DNA from: Acinetobacter lanii
Lineage (GTDB): Bacteria > Pseudomonadota > Gammaproteobacteria > Pseudomonadales > Moraxellaceae
Direction: 5' to 3'
Assembly: GCF_011578285.1 (NCBI RefSeq)
Contig: NZ_CP049916.1
Location: 2,790,001-2,854,000 of the forward strand
Length of the DNA: 64,000 bases
In this document: piece after piece, positions 17,433-27,435 of the stretch
Numbering within the stretch: position 1 is the stretch's first letter
Layout: each line of letters starts with the position of its first letter
Notes under the pieces: model-generated
Seen by the model: only the letters and a program-made list of their open reading frames with translations
Database searches by the model: none
What the model was told of the DNA's origin: nothing
Position numbers and translations under genes: made by a program

Positions 17433-18242
17433 TTATAGCTCAACCTGAAACATATGCTCTTTGGCTGGGAAAGACTGATCCTGTACCGCAGCATGATAGG
17501 CTTTGAACGCATCTACAATCGCAGTTTCACCGGATTGTTCTTTCATAAAGTTACGGACAAAACGCGCCACTTTTCCGAAGGTTAAACCCAACATGTCTTG
17601 AACCACCAAGACTTGACCGTCGGTATCGGCACCCGCACCAATACCAATCACAGGTACGGTTGGGAACAATTCCGTGATTTCTTTACCGAGTTGTGCTGGC
17701 ACACATTCAAGTAACAGCACTGCTGCACCGGCTTCAACCACCGCTTTACAGTCTGCAATCAATTGATCCGCTGCATCACGGGTTTTAGCTTGCAATTTAT
17801 AACCGCCGAATACATGCACCGATTGCGGGGTTAAACCCAGATGCACACACACTGGAATACCATTACGAGTCAAAGTCGCAACCGTTTCACTGAGCCAAGC
17901 ACCACCTTCGATTTTGATCATCTGCGCGCCGGCTTGCATCACGGTTTTGGCATTGATCAAGGCATCATTTAAGGTGGCATAACTCATAAACGGTAAATCC
18001 GTCATAATAAAAGAATGCTGATTACCACGGCGTACATTCGCCGTATGGTAAGCCATGTCCGCCACATTGACAGGCAATGTTGAGTCATGCCCTTGTACCG
18101 TCATTCCCAATGAATCACCAATGAGAATAGAATCAATTTCAGCAACTTCCATTGCTTTTGCCATACTTGCATCGTAGCAAGTCAAACATGAAAATCTGCG
18201 ACCTTGCTGTTTGAATTGTCTTAAATCGCTGAGACTAATCAT
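17433..18242 (-). CDS. panB: 3-methyl-2-oxobutanoate hydroxymethyltransferase
   Basis: 269 residues from the ATG at 18240-18242 (MISLSDLRQFKQQG); an upstream in-frame start to 18260 is less likely. It adds a hydroxymethyl group from methylene-THF to ketoisovalerate, the first step to pantothenate. The Mg-binding Asp43 lies in ILIGDSLGM, with the conserved TYHTANVRRGN-like region, IKIEGGAW and the catalytic Glu in LLLECVP. It lies between folK and panC, a grouping linking folate and pantothenate synthesis. Confidence 0.97.
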   Translation of the reverse strand: MISLSDLRQFKQQGRRFSCLTCYDASMAKAMEVAEIDSILIGDSLGMTVQGHDSTLPVNVADMAYHTANVRRGNQHSFIMTDLPFMSYATLNDALINAKTVMQAGAQMIKIEGGAWLSETVATLTRNGIPVCVHLGLTPQSVHVFGGYKLQAKTRDAADQLIADCKAVVEAGAAVLLLECVPAQLGKEITELFPTVPVIGIGAGADTDGQVLVVQDMLGLTFGKVARFVRNFMKEQSGETAIVDAFKAYHAAVQDQSFPAKEHMFQVEL

Positions 18243-18282
18243 TAAGATGTCCTCTAACACAGTTCCTTAGAACATTCTAAAA

Positions 18283-18771
18283 TTAAATATTGATCCAAGA
18301 CGGGTCTGCAAGCACGGTCAAAGTCGACTGCTTGAGAACATCTAAATCCTTAATGGGTTGACCCCGTACAACCAGTTCAGGGTCTAAATCTAACAATGGC
18401 ACCAACACGAAATCTCGCTCAAGCACACCCACATGCGGTACGGTTAAACGTTCATTTTCAATGCTGTCTTGCGCATAAATCAGTAAATCTAAATCCAGTG
18501 TCCGTTCACCCCAATGGCGCAAACGCACACGTCCTGACTCTTGTTCAATTTTTTGTAATTGATCGAGCAAATCCAGTGGTGCAAGATCGGTCTTAAGTTG
18601 CACCACCGCATTATGATAATGCGGTTGATCTTGCGGTCCCATCGGGGGGCTTTGATACAGCTTAGACGCTTTGACTTGCCCCAAGCATGCCAACTTTCGC
18701 ACCGCCTCAGCCATAATCTGCTGAGAATCCCCTAAATTACTCCCTAAGCCAATATAGGTCAGCTGACTCAT
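18283..18771 (-). CDS. folK: 6-hydroxymethyl-7,8-dihydropterin pyrophosphokinase
   Basis: 162 residues. HPPK transfers pyrophosphate from ATP to 6-hydroxymethyl-dihydropterin in folate synthesis. It has YIGLGSNLGD at the N-terminus, the pterin-site segment YQSPPMGPQDQPHYHNAV, and the ATP/Mg motif RHWGERTLDLDLLIY with the paired aspartates. The start overlaps the pcnB stop by 4 nt (ATGA), so it is translationally coupled to pcnB, the arrangement seen widely in gammaproteobacteria. Confidence 0.97.
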   Translation of the reverse strand: MSQLTYIGLGSNLGDSQQIMAEAVRKLACLGQVKASKLYQSPPMGPQDQPHYHNAVVQLKTDLAPLDLLDQLQKIEQESGRVRLRHWGERTLDLDLLIYAQDSIENERLTVPHVGVLERDFVLVPLLDLDPELVVRGQPIKDLDVLKQSTLTVLADPSWINI

Positions 18772-20246
18772 TGTGTTGGACCAAAAACCACTTGTTTCAA
18801 ATCACGTTGTACACGTCGACGTTTTAGAATCGGATGATCCGCATGAATCGTTCCTGGTTCGACCTGTGCCACTGGCGCACGACCACCACGTGAATCTCGA
18901 TTGTTCTCGTAAGGCTGTGCAGCCGGCTTACGCGAACGACGGCTACGAGATTCCGTTTCTTTCACCAAAGGCTCAATGCGTGCAGATACTTGCTCTTCAG
19001 GCACCTGTTCAGCACTGGAAGCTTTACGACGACTCTTATTGCGTTGACGGTTATATTGACCAATCGCACGTTCTTTTTCGTCATTCGACATGACTTGGTA
19101 GCTTTCCCACCAAATGCCCATGCCTTGCGTGGTTTCATCACCTGATTTTTCACGCAGCAACATAAAGTCAAAGCCGGCACGGAAACGCGCATGACTCGAC
19201 AGTGCTTGTATTTGCTGTGGTTTTGGATTCAGCAAACGGGTTTGCATTTCCCACACTTCACGAATAAAGGTTTCAGCAAAACGGGGAATAATAGTGCGTG
19301 TCGCTTGACGTTTTAGAACATCCAAACCGGCTTGGGCACGTGCTTCAGCAGCTACGGTACCTTTATTGGCATAAAATTCACAACGCTCTAAAAATGGCTT
19401 CCACAACAACACCGCATAGAAAAATGCCGGATTGATGGTTTTGCCCATTTGAATCCGTTGATCGGTATTTTTTGCGGCACGTTCCATAAATGGATTGATG
19501 ACCGGTGGAATATCAGCAAATAACTGCTTCCAAATCCCGAACTCGATCAACATTGGCATCACACGATTGAGATGTCCCATGGTAAACAGTTTTTGCGATT
19601 CATCATAGAGACGATGCGGTGACACATCACGCAATAACATGGTCAATTCAGGGGTAAAGACCTTGAGAATGGCAGGATCAATACTGAAATTCAGTTTTGC
19701 TGCGAAGCGCAGGGTCCGCAACATACGTACCGGGTCTTCTTCAAAACGCAACGTTGGATCACCCAAGAGGCGTAAAGTTTTGCTTTTAATGTCATCTATG
19801 GCATTACAGAAATCGAGCACAATGCCTTTGCGGGGTTGATAATACATCGCATTGATCGAAAAATCTCGACGCACGAAATCCTCTTCAATGCTGCCCCAAT
19901 TGTTATCACGCAAAATCATGCCTGAAGCTGACGTCACCGCTTTCTTTGGCGGTGCTCTAAATGTTGCCACTTCAATCAACTCACGCCCTGAATAAACATG
20001 CGCAAGCTCAAAACGTCGACCAATAATACGGCAACGTCGTCCGAATACTTCTTTAATTTGAGAGGGTGTTGCATTGGTTACGGCATCAAAATCCTTGGGT
20101 TCTAAACCCAACATTAAGTCTCGTACCCCACCACCAACGATATAGGCTTCATAGCCTGCTTTTGTTAAAGAATCAATAACATCTAAAATCGAAGAAGGTA
20201 ATTGAGTGGTGGATAATCCACACTTTGACGCGTGCAAAGTTTGCAA
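18768..20246 (-). CDS. pcnB: Poly(A) polymerase I, TTG start
   Basis: 492 residues. It adds 3' poly(A) tails that mark RNA for decay. The nucleotidyltransferase motif GGGVRDLMLG and the catalytic DFD (52-54) are near the N-terminus. RDFSINAMYY and the RNA-binding RMLRTLRFAAKLNF region follow, with a basic Arg-rich tail (RNKSRRKASS, RSRRSRKP). No ATG exists upstream: the frame is closed by TGA about 20 nt before. The start must therefore be TTG (20246), or TTG three codons later, with AGGAG about 10 nt upstream. E. coli pcnB is also limited by a rare weak start codon. First gene of pcnB-folK-panB-panC. Confidence 0.94.
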   Translation of the reverse strand: MQTLHASKCGLSTTQLPSSILDVIDSLTKAGYEAYIVGGGVRDLMLGLEPKDFDAVTNATPSQIKEVFGRRCRIIGRRFELAHVYSGRELIEVATFRAPPKKAVTSASGMILRDNNWGSIEEDFVRRDFSINAMYYQPRKGIVLDFCNAIDDIKSKTLRLLGDPTLRFEEDPVRMLRTLRFAAKLNFSIDPAILKVFTPELTMLLRDVSPHRLYDESQKLFTMGHLNRVMPMLIEFGIWKQLFADIPPVINPFMERAAKNTDQRIQMGKTINPAFFYAVLLWKPFLERCEFYANKGTVAAEARAQAGLDVLKRQATRTIIPRFAETFIREVWEMQTRLLNPKPQQIQALSSHARFRAGFDFMLLREKSGDETTQGMGIWWESYQVMSNDEKERAIGQYNRQRNKSRRKASSAEQVPEEQVSARIEPLVKETESRSRRSRKPAAQPYENNRDSRGGRAPVAQVEPGTIHADHPILKRRRVQRDLKQVVFGPTQ

Positions 20247-20409
20247 AAGACGCTGTCTCCTACGTCAGGACGTAAAAATCATAATTATGCTAATCATATC
20301 TCTAACACAATCAAAGGGCAATTTGATTATCTGAATCTTGCGGGCAAACTTACAACTTTCATGCGCATCGGCACTCTTTCATTTTTACTGCAATTGAGTG
20401 AATGCTGAT

Positions 20410-20874
20410 TTATAAACTTAAACGTGATCGATTCTTTTCCACTAACTTTGGGCCAATGCCTTTAACATTTTCAAGCTCAGCAATGCTTTTAAATTTTCCA
20501 TGCTGATCTCGATACTCAATAATCATTTGCGCTTTCTTTTCCCCGACGCCATTCAGTTGTTGCAATTCCGTCAGATTGGCAGAATTTAAATGCACTTTGT
20601 CATTTGAACTCAATGCGCCCTGTGCTTGAATGGAATTCGAAGATTTGGCTCTAGCTGACTTTAAATTAGATTTCGATCCACTTGATTTGGATAAATTGGG
20701 TTTGGAGAGATAATAATTTGGATCATTGGCTTTTAATTGAGCATCGGCCTTTTCTTGCTCGGCTTTCCATTTCAGATAAGACTGATCAAACTGCTGGGCA
20801 TAAACGGTATTTGACCCGGTAGCACTGATCAAAAGAATCACAAAACACACGAAATTAAAAGTATTCAACTTCAT
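20410..20874 (-). CDS. comEA: ComEA-like helix-hairpin-helix DNA-binding protein
   Basis: 154 residues. A signal peptide (cleavage after VYA, residue 26) precedes a low-complexity Lys/Ser linker (about 50-85). The C-terminal tandem helix-hairpin-helix domain reads VHLNSANLTELQQLNGVGEKKA, then ENVKGIGPKL. ComEA is the periplasmic receptor that pulls transforming DNA through the outer membrane with type IV pili; Acinetobacter species are often naturally competent. It appears to be a single gene between pcnB and mazG. The call relies on the HhH domain plus signal peptide; a periplasmic DNA-binding role is firm, competence use is inferred. Confidence 0.85.
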   Translation of the reverse strand: MKLNTFNFVCFVILLISATGSNTVYAQQFDQSYLKWKAEQEKADAQLKANDPNYYLSKPNLSKSSGSKSNLKSARAKSSNSIQAQGALSSNDKVHLNSANLTELQQLNGVGEKKAQMIIEYRDQHGKFKSIAELENVKGIGPKLVEKNRSRLSL

Positions 20875-21054
20875 CGCTCAGCCCTGCTTATTGTTTTTTA
20901 TTGGATTAATTTTGGGTTGAATGAATAACATCCATGCAACCCGATTGTTTGATTATTTCATTCAGTTCAGTCATCACTGGATTTCCAACCAAGCTATAGT
21001 GATCACCGAACTACAGATTTCACCGTTTTGGCTTACACAAAAGAATGTCTCAAA

Positions 21055-21831
21055 TTAAGCTTTCGATTGTGCACGAAGAAAGACTTTGGCTTGATCCCAC
21101 AACTGATCCATTTCCTGCAAACTCATCTGTTCTAGATCTCTGTGCTGTAGCGCCACTTGATCTTCAATATATTTAAAGCGTGATTTAAACTTGTGAATGG
21201 TGCTTAACAATGCCATTTCACTCGATATACCGAGTTTACGTCCAACATTGATTAATGAAAATAAACAATCCCCAAATTCATCCTGCATTTCATCGGAATT
21301 ATTGTGAAGTACAGCTTCATTAAACTCAGCCAATTCCTCTTCCAACTTGCCATAGGCATCTGCGACATGTTCAAAATCAAAGCCAATTTTTGCGACATTT
21401 TTTTGAATATTTTCCGCTTGAATTAAAGCAGGTGCGTGTTTGACTTGATCTAAACGAGATTTTGGCTTGCCTTGTTTTTCTGTGGCTTTAATGTTCTGCC
21501 AGAGACTCGTCACCTCTTGCTCAGTCATCGTTTCATATTGCTCAGCTTGAAATACATGTGGATGACGGCGAATTAATTTTTCACATATTGTTTCCACCAC
21601 ATCATTAAAATCAAAAGCCCCTTGCTCACTGTACATCTGTGCCTGAAACACCACTTGTAACAACAAATCACCTAACTCTTCTTTCACATGCTCAGCATCT
21701 CCTGAGCGCACAGCCTCTTCAACCTCATAGGCTTCTTCAATCGCATAACGGGTCAAAGATTCAGGGGTTTGTGCTTGATCCCATGGGCATTTTTCTCGAA
21801 GCGTTTGCATGATATTGAGTAAATTTTGCAT
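21055..21831 (-). CDS. mazG: Nucleoside triphosphate pyrophosphohydrolase MazG
   Basis: 258 residues with two MazG domains. It cleaves NTPs/dNTPs to NMP and pyrophosphate, and in E. coli lowers (p)ppGpp. REKCPWDQAQTPESLTRYAIEEAYEVEEA and EELGDLLLQVV form domain 1; KLEEELAEFNEAV and DEFGDCLFSLINV form domain 2. The EExxE plus ExxD metal sites are intact in both. I start at ATG 21829-21831 (MQNLLNIMQTLREK); the upstream 23 codons are not homologous. In related genomes mazG follows relA; here a divergent SDR gene lies between. Confidence 0.95.
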   Translation of the reverse strand: MQNLLNIMQTLREKCPWDQAQTPESLTRYAIEEAYEVEEAVRSGDAEHVKEELGDLLLQVVFQAQMYSEQGAFDFNDVVETICEKLIRRHPHVFQAEQYETMTEQEVTSLWQNIKATEKQGKPKSRLDQVKHAPALIQAENIQKNVAKIGFDFEHVADAYGKLEEELAEFNEAVLHNNSDEMQDEFGDCLFSLINVGRKLGISSEMALLSTIHKFKSRFKYIEDQVALQHRDLEQMSLQEMDQLWDQAKVFLRAQSKA

Positions 21832-21962
21832 AAAAAGACCTGAACGATTAAATACGAAATAAATGAGATGACTTGAAAAAGATGTTGAAATTATGCTCAA
21901 CTGCAGATCATTAAAATATTAACAACACATATATCTGCAAAAAAATAAAAGGACTTAAAAAC

Positions 21963-22739
21963 ATGACACAGAGTATTTTCATTAGTGGTGCAGCACAAGG
22001 CATTGGGGCAGCGATAGCACGCTTATTTTATCAAAAAGGCTATAAGGTCGGCATCTATGACATTAACGCTGTTCAGGCACAGCAATTGGCAGAACAACTC
22101 GGATCCAATGCCAAAGCGGGCTTACTCGATGTCGCCAACTATGAAGATTGGCAAAATGCTTTGGCTGAATTTAGCACTTGGGCAGGTGAACTGAATATTT
22201 TAGTCAATAATGCAGGGATTTTATATTCAGGTGATTTTGAAAAAACCGATATTCAAGCCCATCATCGAACTATCAACATTAACGTCAATGGCGTACTGAA
22301 TGGCTGTCATGCCGCACTGCCCTATTTAAAACAAGCTTCTTTCGCACGGGTCATTAATCTATCCTCAGCTTCTGCCATTTACGGTCAAGCCGATCTGATT
22401 TCCTATTCTGCGAGTAAATTTGCAGTCCGAGGCATCACCGAAGGCTTAGATGTGGAATGGCAAAAATACGGTATTCGTGTGCTTGATGTCATGCCCTTGT
22501 TTGTACAAACTGCGATGGTCAAAGACATGGATGCAGGCACTATTCAAAATATGGGCGTAAAGCTTAAAGCTGAAGACGTGGCAGCACAAATTTATAAAAG
22601 TGCCACTGCAAAAGATCGGGTGACTCTACCGACCCATCATCCTGTTGGCTTTGAAGCGGGAGTGATGTATCACTTGTCTCGATTCAGCCCGCAAGCCGTT
22701 AATCGCATCAGCAATCTTTTTTTAAGCAAAAAGAAATAA
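21963..22739 (+). CDS. Short-chain dehydrogenase/reductase
   Basis: 258 residues, classical SDR. The cofactor motif SGAAQGIG (TGxxxGIG type) is at residues 8-15, followed by a Rossmann fold with D33 (IYDIN), which favours NAD(H). NNAG and the catalytic triad S (INLSSASA), Y and K (YSASK) follow. The C-terminal half is hydrophobic in places, without a clear transmembrane span. The substrate cannot be read from the sequence. It is inserted between mazG and relA in the opposite orientation to both, with a terminator shared with relA. Confidence 0.9.
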   Translation: MTQSIFISGAAQGIGAAIARLFYQKGYKVGIYDINAVQAQQLAEQLGSNAKAGLLDVANYEDWQNALAEFSTWAGELNILVNNAGILYSGDFEKTDIQAHHRTININVNGVLNGCHAALPYLKQASFARVINLSSASAIYGQADLISYSASKFAVRGITEGLDVEWQKYGIRVLDVMPLFVQTAMVKDMDAGTIQNMGVKLKAEDVAAQIYKSATAKDRVTLPTHHPVGFEAGVMYHLSRFSPQAVNRISNLFLSKKK

Positions 22740-22766
22740 TTTTTGCAACCAACATAAAAGTATATT

Positions 22767-22796
22767 AAAAAAAAAGCCTGCTCAAGCAGGCTTTTC
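22767..22796. terminator. Bidirectional terminator between SDR and relA
   Basis: AAAGCCTGCT-CAA-GCAGGCTTTT with an A tract before and T-rich DNA after, between convergent genes. Confidence 0.85.
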
Positions 22797-22813
22797 TCTA
22801 GTTAAGTTCAATA

Positions 22814-25120
22814 TCAGTTACCTTGAACCAAACGACGTGCACTAATGATGCCCGGCTGTTGCTCTAAACGTGCCAACAGACGTGATAATTGTGCCAAGCC
22901 TTTCACTTCAATCAACAACTTCATATTGGCAATACCATCCAATTCAGAAATGGTATTGACCTGTCGAATATTGATTTGATCGGAGAAAATCACTTGAGTC
23001 AGATCTTTCAACAAACCACGGCGGTCATACGCTTCCACCACAATCTGTACACTCTGACCACGTGTGGGTTGCATTTCCCAATCGGCTTCGACTGCACGCT
23101 CAGGTTCCTGACTGATCATACGCATATAGTCTGGACACGCCACTTTATGAATACTGACCCCACGGTTTAAAGTGATATAGCCTGCAATCGACTCACCATG
23201 TACAGGTTGACAGCATTGCGCAATGTGTAGTTCCACATTGTCCAAACCATCAATCAAAATACCATGTGCCGACAAGGTATGACTGGCACGCGGATTCAAA
23301 GTTGGTTTAAGCACCAGTTCAGGTTCATCCTGATCCAGATGCATATGACGATTGACCTGATTAATCAAGGCATGAAGGCTAATGTCGCCACTGACCAAAG
23401 ACACCAAGATGTCTTCACCGGTTTTGACATTGAAATGCTGACAATAGTCATTCAAATCAATACTTTTCGGGTGAATCGCCAAACGAGAGAGCTCTTTGGC
23501 CAGCAGTTCACGACCGACTTCAAGATTTTTACTGCGGTCTTGTTGGCGGAACCAGTGGCGTAATTTGTCACGTGCACGTGAAGTCTTGATATAACCTAAA
23601 GAATTCACCAACCAATCTCGATTTGGTTCACGGTCTTTCTTGGTTAAAATCTCAACTTGTTCACCGGTTTTTAAGGTGTAAGTTAAAGGTACATAACGTT
23701 GATTAACCCGTGCGGCATAACATTTATTGCCGACTTCAGTATGCACATGATAAGCAAAGTCTAAAACAGTTGAATTACGCGGTAATTCTTTAATGTCGCC
23801 ATCACGACTAAACACATAAATCTTTTCAAAGTCTTCAAAATCTTGAAGCTGATCAAAGCTTTCAGTTTCATCTTCATTCGGATGACCACTGGTTTCGTTG
23901 CGCTCTTGATAATGCTCAAGTACCGAACGCAATGAATGTAAGCGATGATTAAATGAATAATCCGTGGTTTTCGAGCCTTCTTTATAATTGAAGTGCGAAC
24001 ACACCCCTAGCTCCGCTTCATTGTGCATTTCATGGGTACGAATTTGAATCTCTAAGGATTTATTTTCCGCAATCACCGCAGTATGCAATGAACGGTAGCC
24101 ATTGGCTTTTGGGTTGGTAATATAGTCATCAAACTGATGCGGAATATGACGCCAAATTTGGTGCACGATCCCGAGGGTGTGATAACACTCAGGCACTTCA
24201 TCCACCAAAACACGTAAAGCACGAATGTCATAAAGCTGATCAAAGCTCAAATTCTTGCTTTTCATTTTTCGGTAGATCGAATAAATATGTTTGACCCGTC
24301 CTGAAATTTCCGCCCGAATGCCATGTTCCGACAACTCGCCACGTAATTTATCCACCACAAACTGAATATATTGCTCACGCTCGAGTCGTTTTTCATTGAG
24401 TAAAGATGCGATTTCTTTATAGCGTTCAGGAGCCAAATAACGGAAGGCTAGATCTTCAAGCTCCCATTTCAGTTGTGCAATACCCAAACGGTGTGCCAAG
24501 GGTGAGTAAATGGTCAAAATCTCACGTGCCACACGTTCTTGGCGTTCACGGGTCGAATGTGCCAACTCACGCAGGGCCAAAGTACGTTCAGCCAGCTTAA
24601 TCAGCACAACACGCACATCTTCGGTGACCGAAATCAGCATTTTATAAATGCCAGTCAAATGCTCACGTTGATTGTTATTGAAATGGTCTTCTAGACGTTT
24701 ATTTTTTTCTATCAGCTCAGACAGTTTACCCATCGCCAAAGTGCCTTTGACGAGGTTATAGACATTTTCACCAAATTGCTTTTTGATTTCCTCAAGTGTG
24801 GTAAACCCCTCACGCACACTCCGGTACAGCATCGCGGCTGATAAAGTATCTTCATCAACATGCAGATGCGCCAAAATATCCGCCATACCCAAGCCTGTGG
24901 CAAAGGTATTGGTTTTATGATTGATGGTGGCACTCAGTTCTTTTTGCAGAACTGTTTGAGCCACTTGTTCTAATTGTTTAAGTTCAATACCGTCTAAAAT
25001 GACACGCGCACGGTCGAGCCAAGTCGCCAATCCCAATTGCGCTTCAGCGGCATGTTCTACAGTCGTTTCCTCAGATAACTCGGTGAGTCGTCCAGGTAAC
25101 TGTTCACGAACTGTGACCAT
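22814..25120 (-). CDS. relA: (p)ppGpp synthetase RelA (hydrolase domain inactive)
   Basis: 768 residues. The N-terminal HD region is present but the His-Asp metal motif is absent: HVDEDTLSAAMLYRSVREG stands where SpoT has its HD pair, so this is a synthetase-only RelA. The synthetase domain (about 235-390) has RVKHIYSIYRKMKSK, YDIRALRVLVDEV, NPKANGYRSLHTAV and LEIQIRTHEMHNEAELGVCSH. A TGS domain (KELPRNSTVLDFAYHVH), a conserved-cysteine region (ECCQPVHGESI-like AQCCQPVHG) and an ACT domain (VVEAYDRRGLLKDLTQV) follow. It is activated on ribosomes by uncharged tRNA. AAAGGAG precedes the ATG. It follows rlmD with a 72-nt gap. Confidence 0.96.
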   Translation of the reverse strand: MVTVREQLPGRLTELSEETTVEHAAEAQLGLATWLDRARVILDGIELKQLEQVAQTVLQKELSATINHKTNTFATGLGMADILAHLHVDEDTLSAAMLYRSVREGFTTLEEIKKQFGENVYNLVKGTLAMGKLSELIEKNKRLEDHFNNNQREHLTGIYKMLISVTEDVRVVLIKLAERTLALRELAHSTRERQERVAREILTIYSPLAHRLGIAQLKWELEDLAFRYLAPERYKEIASLLNEKRLEREQYIQFVVDKLRGELSEHGIRAEISGRVKHIYSIYRKMKSKNLSFDQLYDIRALRVLVDEVPECYHTLGIVHQIWRHIPHQFDDYITNPKANGYRSLHTAVIAENKSLEIQIRTHEMHNEAELGVCSHFNYKEGSKTTDYSFNHRLHSLRSVLEHYQERNETSGHPNEDETESFDQLQDFEDFEKIYVFSRDGDIKELPRNSTVLDFAYHVHTEVGNKCYAARVNQRYVPLTYTLKTGEQVEILTKKDREPNRDWLVNSLGYIKTSRARDKLRHWFRQQDRSKNLEVGRELLAKELSRLAIHPKSIDLNDYCQHFNVKTGEDILVSLVSGDISLHALINQVNRHMHLDQDEPELVLKPTLNPRASHTLSAHGILIDGLDNVELHIAQCCQPVHGESIAGYITLNRGVSIHKVACPDYMRMISQEPERAVEADWEMQPTRGQSVQIVVEAYDRRGLLKDLTQVIFSDQINIRQVNTISELDGIANMKLLIEVKGLAQLSRLLARLEQQPGIISARRLVQGN

Positions 25121-25192
25121 ACCATTCTCCTTTAAATCTACTCTTCATTATATTCAAAATAATATGCAAAATATTCAAACTAAATCTTGGCT

Positions 25193-26569
25193 TTAACTTT
25201 TCTCAAATAAAGCAATAGATTCAACATGCCCCGTATGGGTAAACATGTCCATAACACCCGCTTTTTTTAATTGATATCCATGTTGTACTAATAGTCCAGC
25301 GTCTCTCGCTAATGTAGCAGGATTACATGACACATAAACGATTTTTTTTGCACCAAAATTAGGCACATGCTGCATAATTTCCTCTGCGCCTGCGCGTGGA
25401 GGATCTATTAATAGTGCATCAAAACCTTGATTTGCCCAAGAATGTTGCGAGAAATCTTTTGTTAAATCTTGTGAATAAAATTTAACATTGGTGATGCCAT
25501 TTTTCAGTGCATTTTCTGTACCTCGCTTCACCATATCTTCACTACCTTCAACACCCACGACTTCACCTTGCGAACCGACTTGACGTGCCAATGGCAATGA
25601 AAAATTACCCAAACCACAGAACAAATCCAAAACACGTTGACCCTGCTGCAGTTCAAGCAAATCACATGCCAGTTTGACCATTTGTGGGTTCACCGTTGGA
25701 TTGACTTGGGTAAAATCTGTCGGATGAAACCCAAATTCCACATCAAATTCATCTAAACGGTAATGTAATCGCATCGCAGCATTCGGATCATCCACACGAT
25801 GCACACTGCTTGGTGTCGAAGGTTGCAAATACAATTGCCATTGTCTATCTAACGCAAATTGCGTCAATAGGTTGACATCAGCTTGATTTAATTTATTGAT
25901 ATGCCGAACCAGTAAAGCCACCTCTTGATCACCCTTAGCCAGTTCAATATGTCCAATATCCGATTTACCTTTCAAATTTTGTAAGAGCTTGCGGATTTCA
26001 GGCAATGCTTGATCAAGCTCAGCATCTAAAATTTTACAGGTGTGAATTTCAGTGAGGCGATTACTTTGCGCTTCACGAAAACCCATCAACACCTTGTCTT
26101 TATTGGGTAAATAACGCACCCCAATACGGGCTTTGTGACGGTAATCAATACGGGTTGAACGCAAGGGCTCAAGCCATTGTTCAGGCTGAATCCCGGCAAA
26201 GTGCTCAAAATGAGATTTGAGCACGTCTTGCTTTAAGCGAATTTGTTCATCCGGTTGAATATGTTGCATGCTACAGCCACCACATACCCCGAAATGCGGA
26301 CAAATCGGGGCAATTCGGTGTGGATTTGGCTCGCTAATCAGTTGAATACTGTCTGCTTCTTCGAGTTTTTTGGCTTGATTGGTAATTTGAGCTTCAACCG
26401 TTTCACCCGGCAAAGCATAGCGAATAAAGACTTTTTTGCCCTGCTTATTGCTCGGATGATCCATTCCTTCGGCATAGTGTGCGATCCCTCGCCCTTCGTG
26501 TGAAAGTCTCTCAACTTTAAACATATAACGGGGAAGCTGAGATGGGCGAGATGTTGCTCTATGTTTCAA
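25193..26569 (-). CDS. rlmD: 23S rRNA (uracil-1939-C5)-methyltransferase, probable TTG start
   Basis: 458 residues. It methylates U1939 of 23S rRNA with SAM. An N-terminal TRAM-type domain, a 4Fe-4S cluster motif ([13 protein letters not shown] plus a downstream Cys), and a Rossmann domain ([37 protein letters not shown]) are present. The catalytic cysteine lies in [14 protein letters not shown]. The start appears to be TTG (26567-26569, [18 protein letters not shown]), with AGG 7 nt upstream and 8 nt past the preceding stop; the next ATG (26524) has no ribosome site. It forms an operon with the exonuclease and cysM upstream and relA downstream. Confidence 0.94.
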   Translation of the reverse strand: MKHRATSRPSQLPRYMFKVERLSHEGRGIAHYAEGMDHPSNKQGKKVFIRYALPGETVEAQITNQAKKLEEADSIQLISEPNPHRIAPICPHFGVCGGCSMQHIQPDEQIRLKQDVLKSHFEHFAGIQPEQWLEPLRSTRIDYRHKARIGVRYLPNKDKVLMGFREAQSNRLTEIHTCKILDAELDQALPEIRKLLQNLKGKSDIGHIELAKGDQEVALLVRHINKLNQADVNLLTQFALDRQWQLYLQPSTPSSVHRVDDPNAAMRLHYRLDEFDVEFGFHPTDFTQVNPTVNPQMVKLACDLLELQQGQRVLDLFCGLGNFSLPLARQVGSQGEVVGVEGSEDMVKRGTENALKNGITNVKFYSQDLTKDFSQHSWANQGFDALLIDPPRAGAEEIMQHVPNFGAKKIVYVSCNPATLARDAGLLVQHGYQLKKAGVMDMFTHTGHVESIALFEKS

Positions 26570-26577
26570 AGGAATAC

Positions 26578-27414
26578 CTAATATTGAATGTCTGGAGGTT
26601 GAATCGTTTCAAAATCTGATGCTGTAAAATCAGTCTGTTTCGACGTGGTTTGCCATACCTGCAAAAATTCTTTTTGCTGTGGCTGACCTTGTAGATAATG
26701 AATGGTGGCTTGGATCCATAAACGATGATCTTCTGGCAGGATTTGACCTTTCAACAGTAAGAAGCGTAAATACACCAACCACGTATTGAGCACATCCCCC
26801 TCACAATAACTGGTCATTTCAAGCCATTGCTGATTGCGAACATACTCAGGGATCAAATAGCTTGCTGGACCACGTTTACCGGGATAACCCAGCAAATGGG
26901 CAATATCGTCTAACTTTTGAAAGTTGCGCCCATTAAACATGGCCATAATGTCCATCAAATCGATATGACGATGATGGTAGCGGTTCTGATAATTATTATA
27001 ACGCTTTTGCGAATCAATTTCGCCTTGATCGAACAAACTCGGTGCAGATAAACCATGGTACATGGCACGGAATAAAATTACCGGCAAATCAAACTGTGAA
27101 CCATTCCAACTCACCAAAGTCGGATTACGCTTTTGAAAAATAGAGAAAAATTTCTGTAAAATTTCAGCTTCCGAGTTGTGCTCGCGGCTAAAAGAGAACA
27201 GTTTCATCTCAGCTTTTTCATCAACCCAAAGGCCTGAAATACATACAATTTCATGCAGGGGCAAGCGTTGAAAATCACTGCCTGATTCTTGACGGCGCAG
27301 TTTGGTCAGCGCTTGCTCAAGATCACCTTCGGGAAGATCCAAGCCATATAAATGCGCTCCCGATTTTAGATCAGTTAAGGTTTCGATATCGAACACTAAA
27401 ACAGGAAGACGCAT
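26578..27414 (-). CDS. Predicted 3'-5' exonuclease related to the PolB proofreading domain
   Basis: 278 residues. The DEDD-type exonuclease signature is present: LVFDIETL (ExoI, D-I-E), [13 protein letters not shown] (ExoII, N-x-x-x-F-D), and [14 protein letters not shown] (ExoIII, with the last D). [17 protein letters not shown] is typical of the stand-alone PolB-exo2 family. It probably degrades DNA or RNA in repair or turnover; no polymerase domain is attached. It lies 21 nt behind cysM and 8 nt ahead of rlmD, so it is co-transcribed with them. Confidence 0.88.
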   Translation of the reverse strand: MRLPVLVFDIETLTDLKSGAHLYGLDLPEGDLEQALTKLRRQESGSDFQRLPLHEIVCISGLWVDEKAEMKLFSFSREHNSEAEILQKFFSIFQKRNPTLVSWNGSQFDLPVILFRAMYHGLSAPSLFDQGEIDSQKRYNNYQNRYHHRHIDLMDIMAMFNGRNFQKLDDIAHLLGYPGKRGPASYLIPEYVRNQQWLEMTSYCEGDVLNTWLVYLRFLLLKGQILPEDHRLWIQATIHYLQGQPQQKEFLQVWQTTSKQTDFTASDFETIQPPDIQY

Positions 27415-27435
27415 AAATAGACTCTTATATTTAAT

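Noticed and set aside
22814..25120. Bifunctional RelA/SpoT enzyme
   Set aside because: The His-Asp metal motif of the hydrolase domain is missing, so it is a synthetase-only RelA.
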